Shown here: positions 1 through 13,560 of the stretch, in pieces
How positions within the stretch are numbered: the first letter of the stretch is position 1
How the letters are laid out: each line of letters starts with the position of its first letter
DNA from: Bryopsis sp. KO-2023
Lineage: Eukaryota; Chlorophyta; Ulvophyceae; Bryopsidales; Bryopsidaceae
Direction of reading: 5' to 3'
NCBI GenBank assembly: GCA_030272585.1
Contig: BSYQ01000016.1
Coordinates: 1,054,001 to 1,118,000 of the forward strand
DNA length: 64,000 nt
The notes under the pieces: generated by a model
What the model saw: only the letters and a program-made list of their open reading frames with translations
Told to the model about the DNA's origin: nothing
Databases searched by the model: none
Position numbers and translations under genes: made by a program

Positions 1-3000
1 CCTTACCATTTCTTTCGAGTGAGTTGGGGTACATAGGCCCCTTGCCATGGTCCCGAGTCAAAGCATCCACATCTCTCCTTACCCCCTTGGAGTTGCAATT
101 CAACTGGGCTGGATCCGAAACCTCTTTTTCTTTTCCGGGGGAGGGCTCTTCTGCAACCGTTTCAAGGCTATTTTTTTTGCGCCAACCCCCCGTTAATTGC
201 TGATCTGCACCCAGCAAACCCAACTTTGAATGCCTAGCACGCCCTCCACCCTCCGTGGAAGGCTTTTTCTGACGCGTTTCAGCACTTTTTTTCGACGATT
301 CCTCGGCTGAATCACACCCTTGACCCGAACACGCTCCCAGTAATTTCCATGGCTCTTCCTCACGCAACCTATTCCCGATTTCAAGCTCCGATCGACCTGG
401 ATGCCCACCATCGCTTCCGGAACCACTCCTGGTCTGCTGATTATCGAAACTGCGACTTCGTCGATCTGCATGTCCGTGGAGCTGACCGTTCGTTTGCTGT
501 TTCGCTTTCCCTGGGCCAGGGGTTAGGACGGTCAAAACTCCTGGGGATCTCTGGGCTACAGGGGTAATGGGGTTGTACTGGTGGTTGGCTCTTCGATTAA
601 CGACTGGCGTTTGATAAGGGTCCCCATCATCCTCAGCAGCTTCTCGGCCACAATTTTCTGACGGTTTTTTCGGTGGGTTTCGGGGAGTGCCCACATTGCT
701 CCATGTCGATAGATCCAGAGGGCACCCTGCAACGAGAAAAAAAAAATATTGCTGCTTGATTGTTTTTTTTTATTTTTAATTGGTGGTGTAGAGATCCTTG
801 AAGGGGGTCGAGAGTGAGGGGTCCGCTTGGATCGGGCTTTCTCAAAAGTTGAAATCAGAAAATTCAGAATTACTGGCGACCATCCAAGCAAAAAAACAGC
901 AAAAATGCATGCCAAGCTGATGAACCACACACGACAATAATAATAATTCGATACTTGAGTATTAAATAAAAATAATCATTTATTGTATTAGACAAATTTC
1001 TGGATAACTGGATATATTCAAAGCGAAACGAGAAAACTCGCTCTTCTCGAACAAGATTTTCATGAATGCGTCGAAAATGGACCTTACCTTGCTCCGCAAT
1101 TTGTTCTGCTTGCTTGTCTGAGGCGATATCTTTTTCGGTCAAAGTTATTGGGAAAGAAAAAGAGCGATCTTGTTTGGAGCGCTCTGCATCGGCCACGCTC
1201 AAAACTTTTTCGATCGCCTTTTCCTTTGCAGGAGTTTTTGATTGGATTTCCAGACCAGATACCATTTCCATAGAAAACCCAGCTTGCTGAAGAGTTGGCA
1301 GATGCTTGGCCAAACACAAGTCCATCGACAAGCCTGATCATTTCATTCACACAGGAAAACGCTTGCAACTGAAATTAAAAAAAAAAATCAACAATATATA
1401 TGTATGTATATATTTTGTTATTTTTTGAAAAGACCTGAAATCTGGGGGAGGGCGACTTCAAATCGGATATACATAAGAAAAGAAAACACATGCAAAGTCA
1501 GATCAACCTAGAGGGGGCAAAAAAAGAAAGGAAAGGTGTATCCCCTCGACTCACACTGGTGGCAGATCATGACTAATTGGCACTGGGAAGCTTTACATTC
1601 CGTTTTTCCCTCCCTGAGGAGCAAAAAGAAAAATTCTTTTGCCAATTGCACACACACACACCTCCTTTGATACTTTCGATGGCTGCCTCCACCTCCCTCA
1701 AGTGCTTTTCTTTCGGAAATTTGGATTTGATGCTGGACAGTAAGTCAAAAGTTTCGCTGGCTTCGGCCCTGCAAGATTGCAGGAGCTCCCCTCTGCTTAC
1801 CAAAAGTTGCTTCCATGGGTCTGACTCGGGTTCGAATTTGGAAAAGCCCGGAGAGAACAATGTTTTGCAATAATCATCGAAATGCTTGGACTGCAGCGAT
1901 CTGGGGGTAATTCTTGCGGACAGCATCGTGATTAAACCCTGGCATTCCAAAAAAAATAAAAAAAAGGGAAAACAGAGGGGCTAAGAACAGAAGTTTTAAG
2001 TTTTGTATTTTGTCAAAAAAACAGAGTTGCAAGAACAGAAAAAAGGGAGGGAAAAGAAAAAGAAAAGAGGCATATCTGGGGGAAGAAAAATCAAGATGGA
2101 AGATTCAAACGAACAGAAAAAAAAAACACGTTTAGATGAAAGCAAAAAAAGATTTCTTCTCGTAACACTTTTTGCTTTTTTGCTTTTTTTTTTGTGAGGG
2201 GATTAGAGGGAGGCAAAAATTTATGATCACTAATAAAAAAATAAAAACTGAGCAAAAAAAACTGCAGCGTAGCGTAGTAGTAGCGTGGATGCAGTTTCAG
2301 CCAAAATTTGCAGTTTTATTCAACTTTATTAATGCATTTGAACAGACCTGAGTCCTCGCATCGATGTTCAATAACCAATATTTTGAGTCTGTCAACGGAC
2401 ATGCTTCTCCAACCAGGCTTAACCAATCAAAATTTAGTTCATCCCCATCCTGTCAAAAAACGCAAAAAATATTGCCGATATGGGGGAAAAGCAAGAAAAA
2501 GAAACAAAAAGCCCACAATTTTTTGATTTGTTTTGCATTTCTTTCATTCATTTCCATATATTTCATCTGACAGCAAATTTACTCATTTCAGTTTTTTTTT
2601 TTTTTAATTCAGATTTAACTCTGGGAAAAAAAGAAGACAATGCGGTTGCATTTCTTTCTGTTGGGAAAAATTAAATTTCCATTAGCTGTGCAAAGCAACG
2701 ATCCACCCCCACCTTGAGTTTCCATTGCAGTGCTCTAACAGCCAACAGTCTGACCAAATCCCTGGGGAAAATCATGCCGAGGGCCTCTCCAGCAGAAATC
2801 AAGTCTGCAACAAAAAATCAAAAGTTCAAAATTTGAAAAAATAAAGGCAGGTAACTGAAGGTTTTTTTTTTTTTTTCCTTTCTCATGCTCTTTTTTTTCG
2901 ACCGATATCTCAAGTATTCCGTACATTTATTTTTTATGAAAAGCACCTTCTCCAACCTCCCCCCCCCCAAAAAAAAAAATAATAATAAAAATAAATATAA

Positions 3001-3178
3001 ATATATATAGATATAATATAAAAAATAGAAAGTAAATATAAAAAAAATTAAAAATACTGTGAAGCAAGTAAAGAAACTGCTGGACCACTCGGATAAATAT
3101 TTCGGCTTCTTTTCCCACGTCTTCCCCAACCTCTAATCTGATCCCTGGAGCTCTCGGAACTACTTCCGAAAAGCACAT
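1..3178 (-). CDS. unrecognised multi-exon protein, partial (runs off left edge)
   Basis: I do not recognise this protein. Minus-strand exons that join in frame with GT-AG borders are 3178-3058, 2804-2713, 2449-2348, 1938-1662, 1333-1088 and 726-1. The joined product has a helical N-terminal part (IFIRVVQQFLYLLHNLISAG across the first junction), a middle segment rich in charged helices, and a long low-complexity tail rich in Ser, Gly, Lys and Gln in the last exon. That tail stays open to the window edge; a GTAAGG donor at 6-1 may end the exon at position 7. The start is unresolved: ATG at 3176-3178 is the first in-frame Met, but upstream exons are possible because the frame stays open for about 15 codons before it. 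The 1333 acceptor is the weakest junction. Introns are 250-410 nt and full of A/T homopolymers. Confidence 0.45.
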
Positions 3179-5100
3179 GCTCCAATCGTTGCTGAACGAA
3201 CTGGCAAAGAGCGTTCGTTGTCTCCTTCATCCCCCCTCCAGCAAATAACGCGAAATTCCCGTTCGATTTTTCGTTTTCCCTCTTTTTCTCGTGAAACTCA
3301 CCGACTTCGCTTACTCCCCTGGTGCCTGGCGCTTCTTTTCCGAAACACCTGGCAGAAGAGGGGAAGAATTACGTGTGTCGAAATAATGAAGCTTGATGGG
3401 CTCATTTTTCAACTTTTTCATAATTTTCTTGAGCAAAAACTCCAAGTTTTTTTCTCCTCCTAGTGTTGGTAGACTGGAAGCTGGTCCAGCCTGACTGGAG
3501 TAAGTTGAAAGAAAAAATGGAGATATTTGATTTTTTACCCTGGTTGAGTAAGGGTGACAGTTTGCTGGATAAGTCAAGGGGGGCTGTACTGCTAGCATAG
3601 TGGGGTGAACTCAAGCTTGCATTTTTTTTCAGGCTTTTGACCTGTTTGCTTGCTTGCTTGCTTGCTTGCTTGCTTTGTCTGTTTGTTTGGCTTGAGCTCA
3701 ACACTAAACTTTGGCTGTTTGTAACCAACCCCTAGAAATGCATTGGGAAAAGAAAACAAGGGATGGGACGGGAAAAAATTGCTTGTGTTTCACCAAAGGC
3801 ATCTGTTTTCTGTTTGCTTGCAAGAATTGCGAGTTTTTTTCGCAAGCGGTAGTAGTTCTACCCAGATTTTTGCGACAAATCGAAATGAATGGTGTGGGGG
3901 CGCGGACATCTCAATTCTCGTGTTCGTGTGAGCTCTTTGTCCGACATACGATGCGCCTTTTCTGTTTTTTGTCGTACGATTTTCCAGCAACTTGCAACCC
4001 AAGTCGCGAGCCCCTACGCTGGTGGCCGGCTCTCGAGCTTTTTTTTTCATGGTAACTGCTTCCCAAGGCCAGCGATACGAGTCGTCGCGCGATCGATAAA
4101 GGTCATTCTGCTTCCGAAACGGTTGGAAGAGACAGGAATTCAAACGACGTCGAAACGAAGCAAGGTGAGCTTGATTCAATTCAGAAAACGACGGCGAGTT
4201 GGACGCGCGCGCGTGTGTGTTTTCTTTTGCTCCTCCTGTCGGCTGTGTTGTAGGATATCCTTGCTTGGTAAGTTTAGAAGTGGGGGGTTGGGATGACGTG
4301 ACCGCTTCATCGGACGGTTGGGGAAAACCGCAGGCAGAGTGCGACGAAGAAACACCACGTTTTTTTTTGGCGTTGTACAACCGAGACCTCGCCCCTCTAT
4401 ATATCGCCCTCAGAAAAAGAGCTCTGAGCCTTAGCGAAATTCACAGCGAGGTCGAGATTCGTGTCCGTGGTCAGAAAAAGAGTTTTCGTTTTCTAGGTTT
4501 TCTCGCGGAGGTTTTTTGGGTCGTTGAGAAAGGAAGTGAAAGGAGCAAGGGGGAAAAAAGAGAAAAAGAATTCAGGAGGATTTAGCGCGTTGTATCGCGG
4601 TTTTTGTGGGGTGCCTTAATCAGTTGCGGGGTTTTGGTCGGCCTTCAAAGGTCGAGTCTGAAGTGGTTGAAGGGGAAAATATAAGCCGCGTTTTTTAGCG
4701 CAATTAGAGCCTAATTTCCTGCCGGTCGTCGTGCAGAAAATAAAAAACGAAAGCGGAGCTCGCCAACGTAGGCATAATTCTGTTTGAACGCCTGAATGGA
4801 TATGTGCTGTTTATAGCGGGATTCCTCATTGTTCTTCTTTTGTAGTTCAAAAAAAAATCATCGCTGTCTTTTATCGGTAAAGAATGCGTTTCGTCTTGCG
4901 GTGCAGGAGGTGAAGCTTTTTTGCGACAGCGCCAGACAGGTTTCTTTTTTTAAAAAAATCAAAAAGAAAGGGAAAATCTGAAGAGCCAAAGAAAATTGGT
5001 CGATAACGGAATAGAAACAAAGCGAGGTCGCCTAACCCGGTTTTAACAAAAGCCAACGGGAAGGACAGGGAGGGACAAAAAAAACCAGAACGAAAACATA
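3179..5100. other. upstream region with unresolved coding-like block
   Basis: This separates the minus gene at the left edge from the plus gene at 5101. At 3311-3470 (minus) a Lys-rich open stretch could be another 5' exon of the left gene, but no donor gives the right phase. At 3790-4380 (minus) a less A/T-biased 196-codon open frame exists without clear splice links, and a plus-strand frame overlaps it. From about 4390 to 5100 nothing codes convincingly; this is the likely promoter and leader of the plus gene. Confidence 0.3.
3646..3674. repeat. (TTGC)n microsatellite
   Basis: About seven uninterrupted copies of the tetranucleotide TTGC. Confidence 0.9.
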
Positions 5101-7092
5101 ATGCAGCAAAATCACGACGACGAGTTTTTCGTGGAAGAGGTCTTGCGGCTTCTTGGGGAGAACTCGCGGCTTCGGCAGAAAGCTCAGCGTCTCGGCGCTG
5201 ACATGTGCCAGCTGGAGTTGCAGCTCGACGGACTGAGTCTGACGGAGCCGGGGCCGGAAGAACAGGTGCGTCCCGCAGTATTTCTTTGTTTTGGGGCAAA
5301 CTGGGTTTGCTGGCAGGACTTCCCACAGTGTAGTAAGCTCTCATGGTTGTACTGGAGAACGCTTGGATGATAAAAAACTTGACTGGCTGGCATTTCCCCC
5401 TTCAAAAAATCAGAAGCAGCAGCTCGAATGAGAATTCCGTACAGTGGATAATTTGTTTCCTCTTTTTCCCTTGGTCGCATTCCTATAGACAAGTTTGTCT
5501 GGAGAAAAATGGATCGATCAATCGACTTCAGCAGAAGTCGGTGAACATTAGTGATTGAAGTCTTTGGATGGATGGATTTTTTGCAGGCCCTTCCCTGTGC
5601 CGTCGCCACTCCAGACGAGTGCTGTGATTCCATGTATCCGGTCAACCTCCTGAAATTGGCGAACGAAAACTCTTTCCTTCGCTCCCAAATTCAGATTGCC
5701 GAGGTGGAGTTGGTGCAGATGGAACTGGCCGTCGAATCGAGGTTCCATTTGGAAGCTTCCGATTCAGAGTCAGAGGTGAGCCCCTGGAGAAGCAGTGCCA
5801 GCGATGAGAATTATTAGAATAAAACAAAAAGAAGGGCCATTTATTTCTGGAATGGACGTATGTGATTTTGCTATTATTATTACTATTATTTTATTATTTT
5901 ATTTTCAATTTTGATTTTGATTTTTTTTTGTTATTTTAATTTTTTTTGTTATTATGATTTTTTATATTATTTTGGTTTTATTATTATTATTTTGATTTAT
6001 TTTATTTTATTTTATTTTATTTTATTTTATTTTATTTTATTTTATTTTATTTTATTTTATTTTATTTTTATTTTTATTTTATTTTTATTTTTGGATATTT
6101 GATTGAGGTGAATCCGAATCGACAGATAAGCTAGGTAGGGGAAAGATTTTTCAACCTTGGTGGTGTTTTTTTTTGCAGGATGAAGGGTTTTATCCTTGGA
6201 GTTCGGAATCAAGCTTCACTCATTTCGCCACAGGGAAAACCAGTTTGAATTTGTCCAAACTGAACACGCGGTCAGAAGCTTCTTCAGTAAGTCGGAAAGC
6301 ACTTCAGCAGATGTGCTGATACAGTGATTTGGTGGTCATAAAATTCATTTGTTGAAAAAAAAATGACTTAAAATAATTTTTGTTAATCAAAGTCTGACCA
6401 GTCTATTCATTGTTCTGCTTGGTCCTGGTGTGCAGATTCTGAAAGACCATTAGAATTTTTTTGTTTCAAACAGAATAAATTCTTTGTTGTTCCTTGAAAC
6501 AGTAGAAAAATATGATATTATTATTTTTTTGGTTTCCTTTATGTAGTATATATCTACAAATACACCAGGACTCTTCGAATTTTTAACCTTTTCTTTAGGC
6601 CCCATTTTCATCACTCTATTTCACCACCGCCAAAAACACAAATCAAATCAAAGAAAACACAGAGTCTCTCACCTGAGCTGGTCGGCTTTTCCTTTTCTCC
6701 GGATTGAAAAAACTAAATAATAAAAAAAATCCTGACTGTATTAATTAATGGACCTTCAATTTTTATTTTTTTTGCAGGAGACAGCCTCCCCAAAGATCAA
6801 GGCCGTTCACTGCGGCCACGATCCTTTGAGCGTTCGGAGCAAACCGGAGTCCTGTGCATCTTCTTCCGTTCAGTCGAAGAATTTCACACGGTGCCGAACC
6901 AGAACCAACTCTTCCATTTCCACCCATGTGGCTCGCACCCGAAAATCCATCGCCCAAAGAAACGCTGCAAGCAGAGCGGGTCCTTGGGAAAGATCCATGC
7001 GAGCGTCGAAAGCTTCCAGCTTCATGGGGGGTAAAGGAGCCGTCGCGGTCGATTCCAGCTCTTCCACCTTTTTTTCTTCCCTCAGAAGTTGA
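5101..7092 (+). CDS. 258-aa coiled-coil protein, four exons
   Basis: I do not recognise this family. Exons are 5101-5265, 5587-5775, 6179-6286 and 6778-7092; every intron lies in phase 0 with GT-AG ends, and the joined frame ends at TGA (7090-7092). Residues about 8-50 and 75-110 form leucine-rich amphipathic helices; each contains a similar core (LGENSRLRQKAQRLGADMCQ and LANENSFLRSQIQIAEVELV), which looks like a duplicated zipper. An acidic DSESE patch follows near residue 115. The C-terminal 105 residues are basic and rich in Ser and Arg and probably disordered. The ATG at 5101 follows an A-rich leader. An adaptor or DNA-binding role is possible from the basic tail, but nothing diagnostic is visible. 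Confidence 0.7.
6001..6070. repeat. (TTTTA)n microsatellite inside an intron
   Basis: A run of TTTTA pentamers in intron 2 of the 5101-7092 gene. Confidence 0.9.
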
Positions 7093-10000
7093 AAAAAAAA
7101 GGAAAAAAATTAGATGAAATATAAGGAAGAAGCCTCTCACTCGCGGGTTTGGGGTGGGGGAATGAGCAAAACGATTTCTTTTTTTTCTTCTTGTTTTGTG
7201 TTTTGGGAGGGAGGGAGAGGGGGGGGGGGGCTTTCATGAAATATCCTCATGTATTTTCGTTCGATTGTGGGTGGGTTTTTTTTTTTTTCATTGAAAAATT
7301 ACCAAAAAAAAAAGAAAAAAAGAGGGGGGAAAATGAACGACATATGAGGTACTGCAAAAGGGCTTACAATCACAAGTGATCTCCATATATAGTGTACTTT
7401 TCTATATCTGATTTTTTTTTTCTTTCCTGATCCTGGATATACATGGAAGAGTGAAGAGGGGGGGGGAACCCCCCCCCAAAAAAAAGGAAAAGAAAAAAAA
7501 AGGAAGCAAAGCAAAAGCGAAAAAAGATATAGTCTTCCTGGCTTCTTTTCTGCAAATGCTGGAAGAAAAGTGACCTTAAAAAAGAAAATTGCCAGAGTGT
7601 TATTTCAAAAAGTAGGAGGTATACATATATATCTAAAACTATATATGTGTATTGACAAGCACAACAGCTTTTCGAAGGTTTCGAAGGAAAAAAGAAAGAA
7701 GTATGAATTTCAATCAGAGAATGGTGAGGGGGAAAAAAAAGGAAAAAGAAGATTCCAAGGGGAGCTTCTATTGCCATTTCTGTTGAGGTAGTTTTTGGTT
7801 ATAATTTTTTTTCCCGGTATGTTTGGTTTTTCCCCCCCTTTTCTTTTCCATTGTATTGAACTTCCCTCAATGAAGTAATAGGTGATAGCTGATAGTGGAA
7901 AAAAAACAAAAAAAAGCAAAAAAAAAAAGTGTCAAACTATTGATGTCAGTTTTGGGTATATATATGAAATATATATATGTGGTGGAGGGAAAAATATCTA
8001 TTTGACCAAGTGATTTATTTAATCGATGGGTTTTGGAGTGGTGGAGCAAAACAGCATACATATATATTTATCCATATATTTATGTGTGAGGGGTTGTTTC
8101 CTGAAAAAAAGAAAAAAAGAAAAAGAGGTAAAATGATCAACAGGAAATGAAAGAAGAGAAGGAAAAAAACCTGCTCATGCAGAGACGCTTTTTTTTGAAA
8201 AAAAAATTGTTTTTGTCATAGGGCTTATTGAGGGAAAGTTTATCTTGATAAAAAAAAAAAAAAATCGCTCTTAGAGCGAAAGGAAAACAGGGGAGAGGGA
8301 AAAAGGAAAAAAAAAAATTACGAGAAATAAAGTTTTATGAAAAGCCCAATATCAGGTTTTTAGTGCAGACCGACACACTACTTTGATCGAACCGTATTTT
8401 TTTTCGTGTTTTCGATCTTTTATTATATATTTTTGCTCAAGAAATATATACATATGTTGAAAATAAATGGCGGAATAATACCTGAAAAACATTTTGCAAG
8501 TCGGCGGTTTTCGTTTTCTCATGTGTCGTTTTTTTTGGGGGCAGATCTTCGTTTGTTGGGTTGGTTTGGGTTGGTTTTTCTTTTTTGGATTTTTTGGGGG
8601 GTTCTTTTGTATCGATTGCGTTGCGTTTGTTTTTATATATCTCATGTCCGAATGCCTGACATGAATTCAAATTTTGAAGTTAGAAATGGCAATCGTCGCT
8701 CCTTTTCTAGCTTTATCTTTTAAAAAAATCGTGGTAATCTGTTGTTTTTCTTTGTAGCACCAAAAAAAAAAAAAAAAACATTATGAATCTCGTAAATTCT
8801 CGTAAAATAGACAATGGGTGGGAAATTTTAGAAAGGGAAGGGGAAAAAAAAAGGGACGGGCAGAATGAGGGGGGGTTGTACAAAAACCCACCATGAAAAG
8901 AATTTTCAAAAAAAAAAAAAAGGAAGAAAAACAATCGAGAATTTGTTCAGACCATGGCAAAATTGTTCGACAAAATGTGAGATTGATTCAAAAAAATCTC
9001 GATGTGAATTTCTTGGAATGGAGTGTTGAATGCTACTCGGTTTGAGTTTATTTTTTCGAAAGTTTTTCTTTTTTTATGTATGGTGGGCCCTTTTTTTCCT
9101 TTTTTTGTTTTTCATATCTTTAGTCTGAACTGAAAAGTTTTCTTTATGATGATGGGTATAAGACAAATGAGGTCTCTTATTTCGTAGCAGAGAAAAAATA
9201 GAAAAAGAGACCAGGCAATAACATGCACCGCATTTCTGGGGTTTCCATTAAGAAGTTTTCCCAAAAAATTTAAAAAAACGAAAAAAAAAAAGGGGAAATG
9301 TTCAGAGAAAATGGGCCGTGCGGATTCCAACTTTTGAAAGATGATTTTCGTTTCAACTTGAAAAAAACCCAAAAAAACAGGGTTTCAGAAAAAGGAATAT
9401 ATATTATAATCGTTTCTCAAGACAAAACCATCGAAGTCCCTCTGTGTTGTAAGAAATCTGTGTACACTGTTTCGAAAAAAAAGAAAAAATGGATCTAAAA
9501 AAAAAAAATCTAATTGGCAGGATTGGTATGCTTGATTGGTTCTTTTTTGAGGTGCAGGGTCGAGTCGGGGAAAGAAAAATCAAAACCGTTGGGAGTGAAT
9601 TTCTGTTCAAGATTCCGGGGAAATTGAAAGGGACCAGGATTTGCCTTTTATTTTTTGATGTAGGTGGGAAAAAACTTGCAGTGCAGAAAATCTGAAGGGA
9701 GGTGCTACCCTTGTTATGTTAAAATATATATACAAAAACATAAATAGAGCTTTATGTTTTATGTATTTTCGTATGCATATTCAGGGCTATGGCAGGTTAT
9801 GGATTTGCGGACATTGCAAAAAAAAAAAATTAAAGTGAAAAAACTGAGTAAAAATCTGTGTCAAACCACAGATGGGGATTTTTTTTTTCGGCTTTGCTGT
9901 ACGAAAAAAGAAGGAAGAAAAAAAAAAAAAAAAACGACAGAAAATACATGCTGTGGATTTCTTCCTTGTGCAAATTCAGGATTGAAAAGAAAAAAGACAA

Positions 10001-12535
10001 GCATCGATATCATGTGTCAGAAAAAAAAATGGTTTTTTTCACCCTTTTCATTTTCTCTTTCAATCCTTTTTTTTTCTTAATCTATCAAAAAACTTTGCCT
10101 TTTTTTCTTTTTCTTTTACTTTTTTTTTTTTTTCAAAACAAGTTTCTGTGGAGAGGGGAAAATGATTGTTGGATAGAAATACTCGGGGAGGTTTCTTTTT
10201 TTTTTTTTTTTTTACGAATAGAAGGTGGTTCAAATCCAAAAAAAAAAAAAGAAAAAAAAAAAAAAGAAAAAAAAGGAAATGCCAGTTAAAATTTTCACAC
10301 AATATTTATGTTGCAAAGACTCGACATGTGTGTGTATAAAAGAAAAGGCGTGCGTTTGAGGATGGCAATTTTTCATTGCAGATATGTGAGGGAGGAGGCA
10401 TTGCGGTTTTGAATATGGCTTAAAACTGTGTTTTTATTGCTCTTTTTTTTTCTTTTTTTTTACTTTTTCCGTTGTTTTAATTGACAATGCCAACTACTCT
10501 CTTTCAGTAAGAGAAGCAACAAAGAAAGCTATGAGTTGAGATCATCATCAAAGGTGGAGGGAAATTTAAACAAACCAGAAAAAGTGGTGTTCTCTCTATG
10601 GGCTCCCCCCAAGTTTTTTTTTTCTTTTTTGTTGTGTGTTTTTCTTCTTGGGTGAAATATGATGGGTTTTGGTTCTGACCGTTTTGAGAGGGAGGGGGGG
10701 GGGTTGCGGGGGGAATTGTAAATGTTTGGGCTGTTAGCGATGATGGTTTGGTAATTGATTTTTTTTAACATTGAAGAGCAATGCTTGCTGGAACGTGTTG
10801 GCTTTTTGTTTGCCTCGTCAAAGGTTTAAAAAAAAAAAAATGAAAGGAAGAGAAAATCGTTTCCCAAATCCTGAAACTGGGAAAAATAAGAGGTAAAAAT
10901 CTTCTGCCCATATTTTCCTGTGTGTTTGAATTGAACCAGGGTAGACTTCTACGAACTAGTTTTTCTGTTGGGTGAGATGCCACATTTTTATTTCATTTTA
11001 GCCCTGCCCTTAGTAAAAATCCAGCCCAATAAAGTCAGCTCCAGAAAACCCTCCACAGTTGCACCTAGAAATAAAGTAAAAATCCCTTGTGAAAGTGCCT
11101 AGCACCTTTGGAAACGAAAATCTGAATAAAATTCCTTGTTTAAGTAATGATTGTTGCGAAAGTAGGAAAGAGCCTCGAGGCCCACTGTCCCATTTTTACC
11201 AAGAAAACCACAATTGTTATCGAAAAAACCCTCTGGGGAAAAACACTGGATAAAAATAAAGCCACCACTGTCGCCCAAGAATTGGATAAAGTGCCTTAGA
11301 GGCCTATTGGCCCAGGAAATCCAAGTAGAAAGAAATCAGGAGTGAAAAAAAAACTCTCGTTCGAACTACGTAGCTAGGAAACGAATCGAGGCCAAACTAA
11401 TTAAATTACATATAATATAATATTTCTCTGAAACTTGCCTCATTTTCATTGCTTCTGTTCATCGACAACTATGGGACTGACACCAATCTCCACAGAAAAA
11501 CAGAAAAAAAAGAAAAAAAGGAGGGGGGGAAGGACATACACACAGGTTCCAAGAAAGAGAGGCATAATCTCCGAAACGCACGCTTACCCCGTTAAAATCC
11601 CCACAATGCAAAGCAAAGAACACCCCCAAGTCTCACGTGCGTAACTCGCAATAGCCCAAGGAGTTTTGCACAAAAACACCGTTAACGAAGCACAACGTTG
11701 TGCTTCGTTATTCGGCCGCCTGGCTCTGGCGAGGTCGCGTATTGGCTGCCTGTTTCGATTGGAATAACCAAGCACAGGCAAACTGCCCCCACAGGACACA
11801 AGGAGTTTCCTTGTTCCTTGGTTCCTTTTAAGAATGACGCAATTTGAAAATCGCACGGCACCAGCGTGCCGTTTGAAGTGGGCCCAGTGATCCTGACCAG
11901 AAAATGACGGTACCGCCTTGACGGTGATATTTGTTGCTCCCTTGTTTCGTACCTGCAGTGGTATCCTTGCAGACCAAAACAAAGGGCGCTGGAGGGGGAG
12001 GCAGTTAAAGGGCCCCGAGAAGCCCCCACTGCAAATGCTGACCCACAGAGGGCCAGAGGCTTAAGGTCCCGCTATCGAGAGGAGGGATGCTGACGATTAA
12101 CGCCCTATTTTTTTGGGGGTCAAGTTGCAGAGACCATGCAGCTGCAATATGATTTGTTACTTTTCGCAGCCTTCGTCCACGAAAACAGGGGCCCCAACAA
12201 TTTTATACTTTCACTACTACGGACGTGGATCTCCAGCACATTGCCCAGAACGGTTGGGTTTTCGGGCGCCAGGATTGCCAATTTCCTCAATGAAGCACCA
12301 TTTCGGCAGCAAAAAAAGAATTGAAATGTATTACTCAGTTAGAGAATGGGGATTTGATTGACAGGATAGAAGAAGGAGGAGTCACTCTCCTTTCCACCAG
12401 GAAAAGAAACCTTGCAAAAATGTCGCTTCAAAAAACTTTCTTACAGTAAAAAAAGCCATTTCAAACACTGCCCAGCTAGAGCTTCTCACACAAACCATGG
12501 ACTTGTGTTTGTAACCAAAAATTGTCCTCTTCTTA
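7093..12535. other. long homopolymer-rich region, no gene resolved
   Basis: From 7093 to about 11000 the sequence is dominated by A, T and G homopolymers; open frames here are short, Lys/Phe-rich and unlinked by plausible splice sites. It probably contains the 3' UTR of the preceding gene and spacer or intronic DNA. From about 11000 to 12470 composition becomes balanced and stretches on both strands look weakly protein-like (minus 11584-12029; minus and plus 12136-12420), but I could not join them into a consistent spliced gene. Confidence 0.4.
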
Positions 12536-13560
12536 CTATTTGAAGTTGACCTCCTTCACCCCCGGGATCTCCACAGACTTGACTTGAACTGTGCTTGATG
12601 GAAGATAGGAGGAAATTATCCCTTTGTAGCCCATCGTCGAGCGCGGGGCTTGTTTGTATGCTTGATTAAGCTGAGAAAAATCGAACTATGTAAGCACCGA
12701 TCACCTCTTATACATCCGAAGCATCAGCGTCGTTTTATCGCACCTGAGGCCATCTTGCAGGGACGTGCTTGTAGACTGGTGGGCTCTGGTCGAAAGAGTT
12801 TCGCTTTCCACTGAATTCTGCGCAACATGCAACATGGTTTTTGTGCATGTCGAGTGTGGACTTCTAATTATGAAAGAACGGCGCCGATATCTCCTTGAGA
12901 GGTGTGTGGAGGTTTGGAGAAATTTGCAAAATAAGGGACTTAGGCCATTTCAACTGCGGTATATCCAATCAATATCCCTTCGATGTACACCAATTAGCAA
13001 CCTAAACACTTTCCACAGTGAATCAATCAATGCCATGAGCCTGCAACCGTTTCGAGTTACTTATGGAACTGATACATTCAACTTTTCTCTTACCTTTCAG
13101 TAGATGACCACGTTCGTCCACAATGAATTCAGTCTTGCCCGTTCGAGGCCGAATCGTGCCAAACTTGGAGGTTTGAGACTTCGGCTAAGGGAATCAAAAA
13201 GAAAAAAAGAGCACCGATGCTTGAGATATGCATCCCAGACGTATGAGTTTGAAAGTCAGACCATCTGTTCCGCTGTGGCCTTATGCCAAGTTGGGTGCTC
13301 ACAAAACAATCCGAACAACACTCTGCCTAATTTCAGCTCAAAAATTGAGACTCTGAACAAGGAATTGAGCAGCTATGGGCTCATGTGGTGTCGGGAAACT
13401 AATTTTGACTCTTTGACTTTGGTCATTTACCAGCCCCTTGTACCTACCAGGGAGTCTCTTGGCTGCTCCCAGTTTTGTAGCTTGTGGGGAAGATATCCAT
13501 AGGCATACTGATTCGCTGCAAGAGGGAATCGATATCACTGCTTTCAGCGATTTTCTTACT
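12536..13560 (-). CDS. unrecognised small spliced protein, N-terminus unresolved
   Basis: Minus-strand exons 13515-13448, 13184-13094, 12817-12744 and 12670-12536 join in frame through GT-AG introns and end at TAG (12538-12536). The product is about 100 residues of Pro-, Tyr-, Lys- and Arg-rich sequence with no long helix, for example KFGTIRPRTGKTEFIVDERG and a C-terminus containing GYKGIISSYLPSS. Such compact, loop-rich proteins occur among microtubule inner proteins, but this is only an impression. A further upstream exon ending at 13560 fits the phase but would leave a 44-nt intron, shorter than its neighbours, so the start is open. The gene lies back to back with the M8 peptidase gene, less than 450 bp away. 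Confidence 0.5.

Noticed and set aside
2003..2674. Short Lys-rich plus-strand frames
   Set aside because: They fall in introns of the minus-strand gene and consist of A-homopolymer readings.
7093..11000. Many 60-140-codon frames rich in Phe, Lys or Ser
   Set aside because: They follow homopolymer runs on both strands and have no consistent splice signals.
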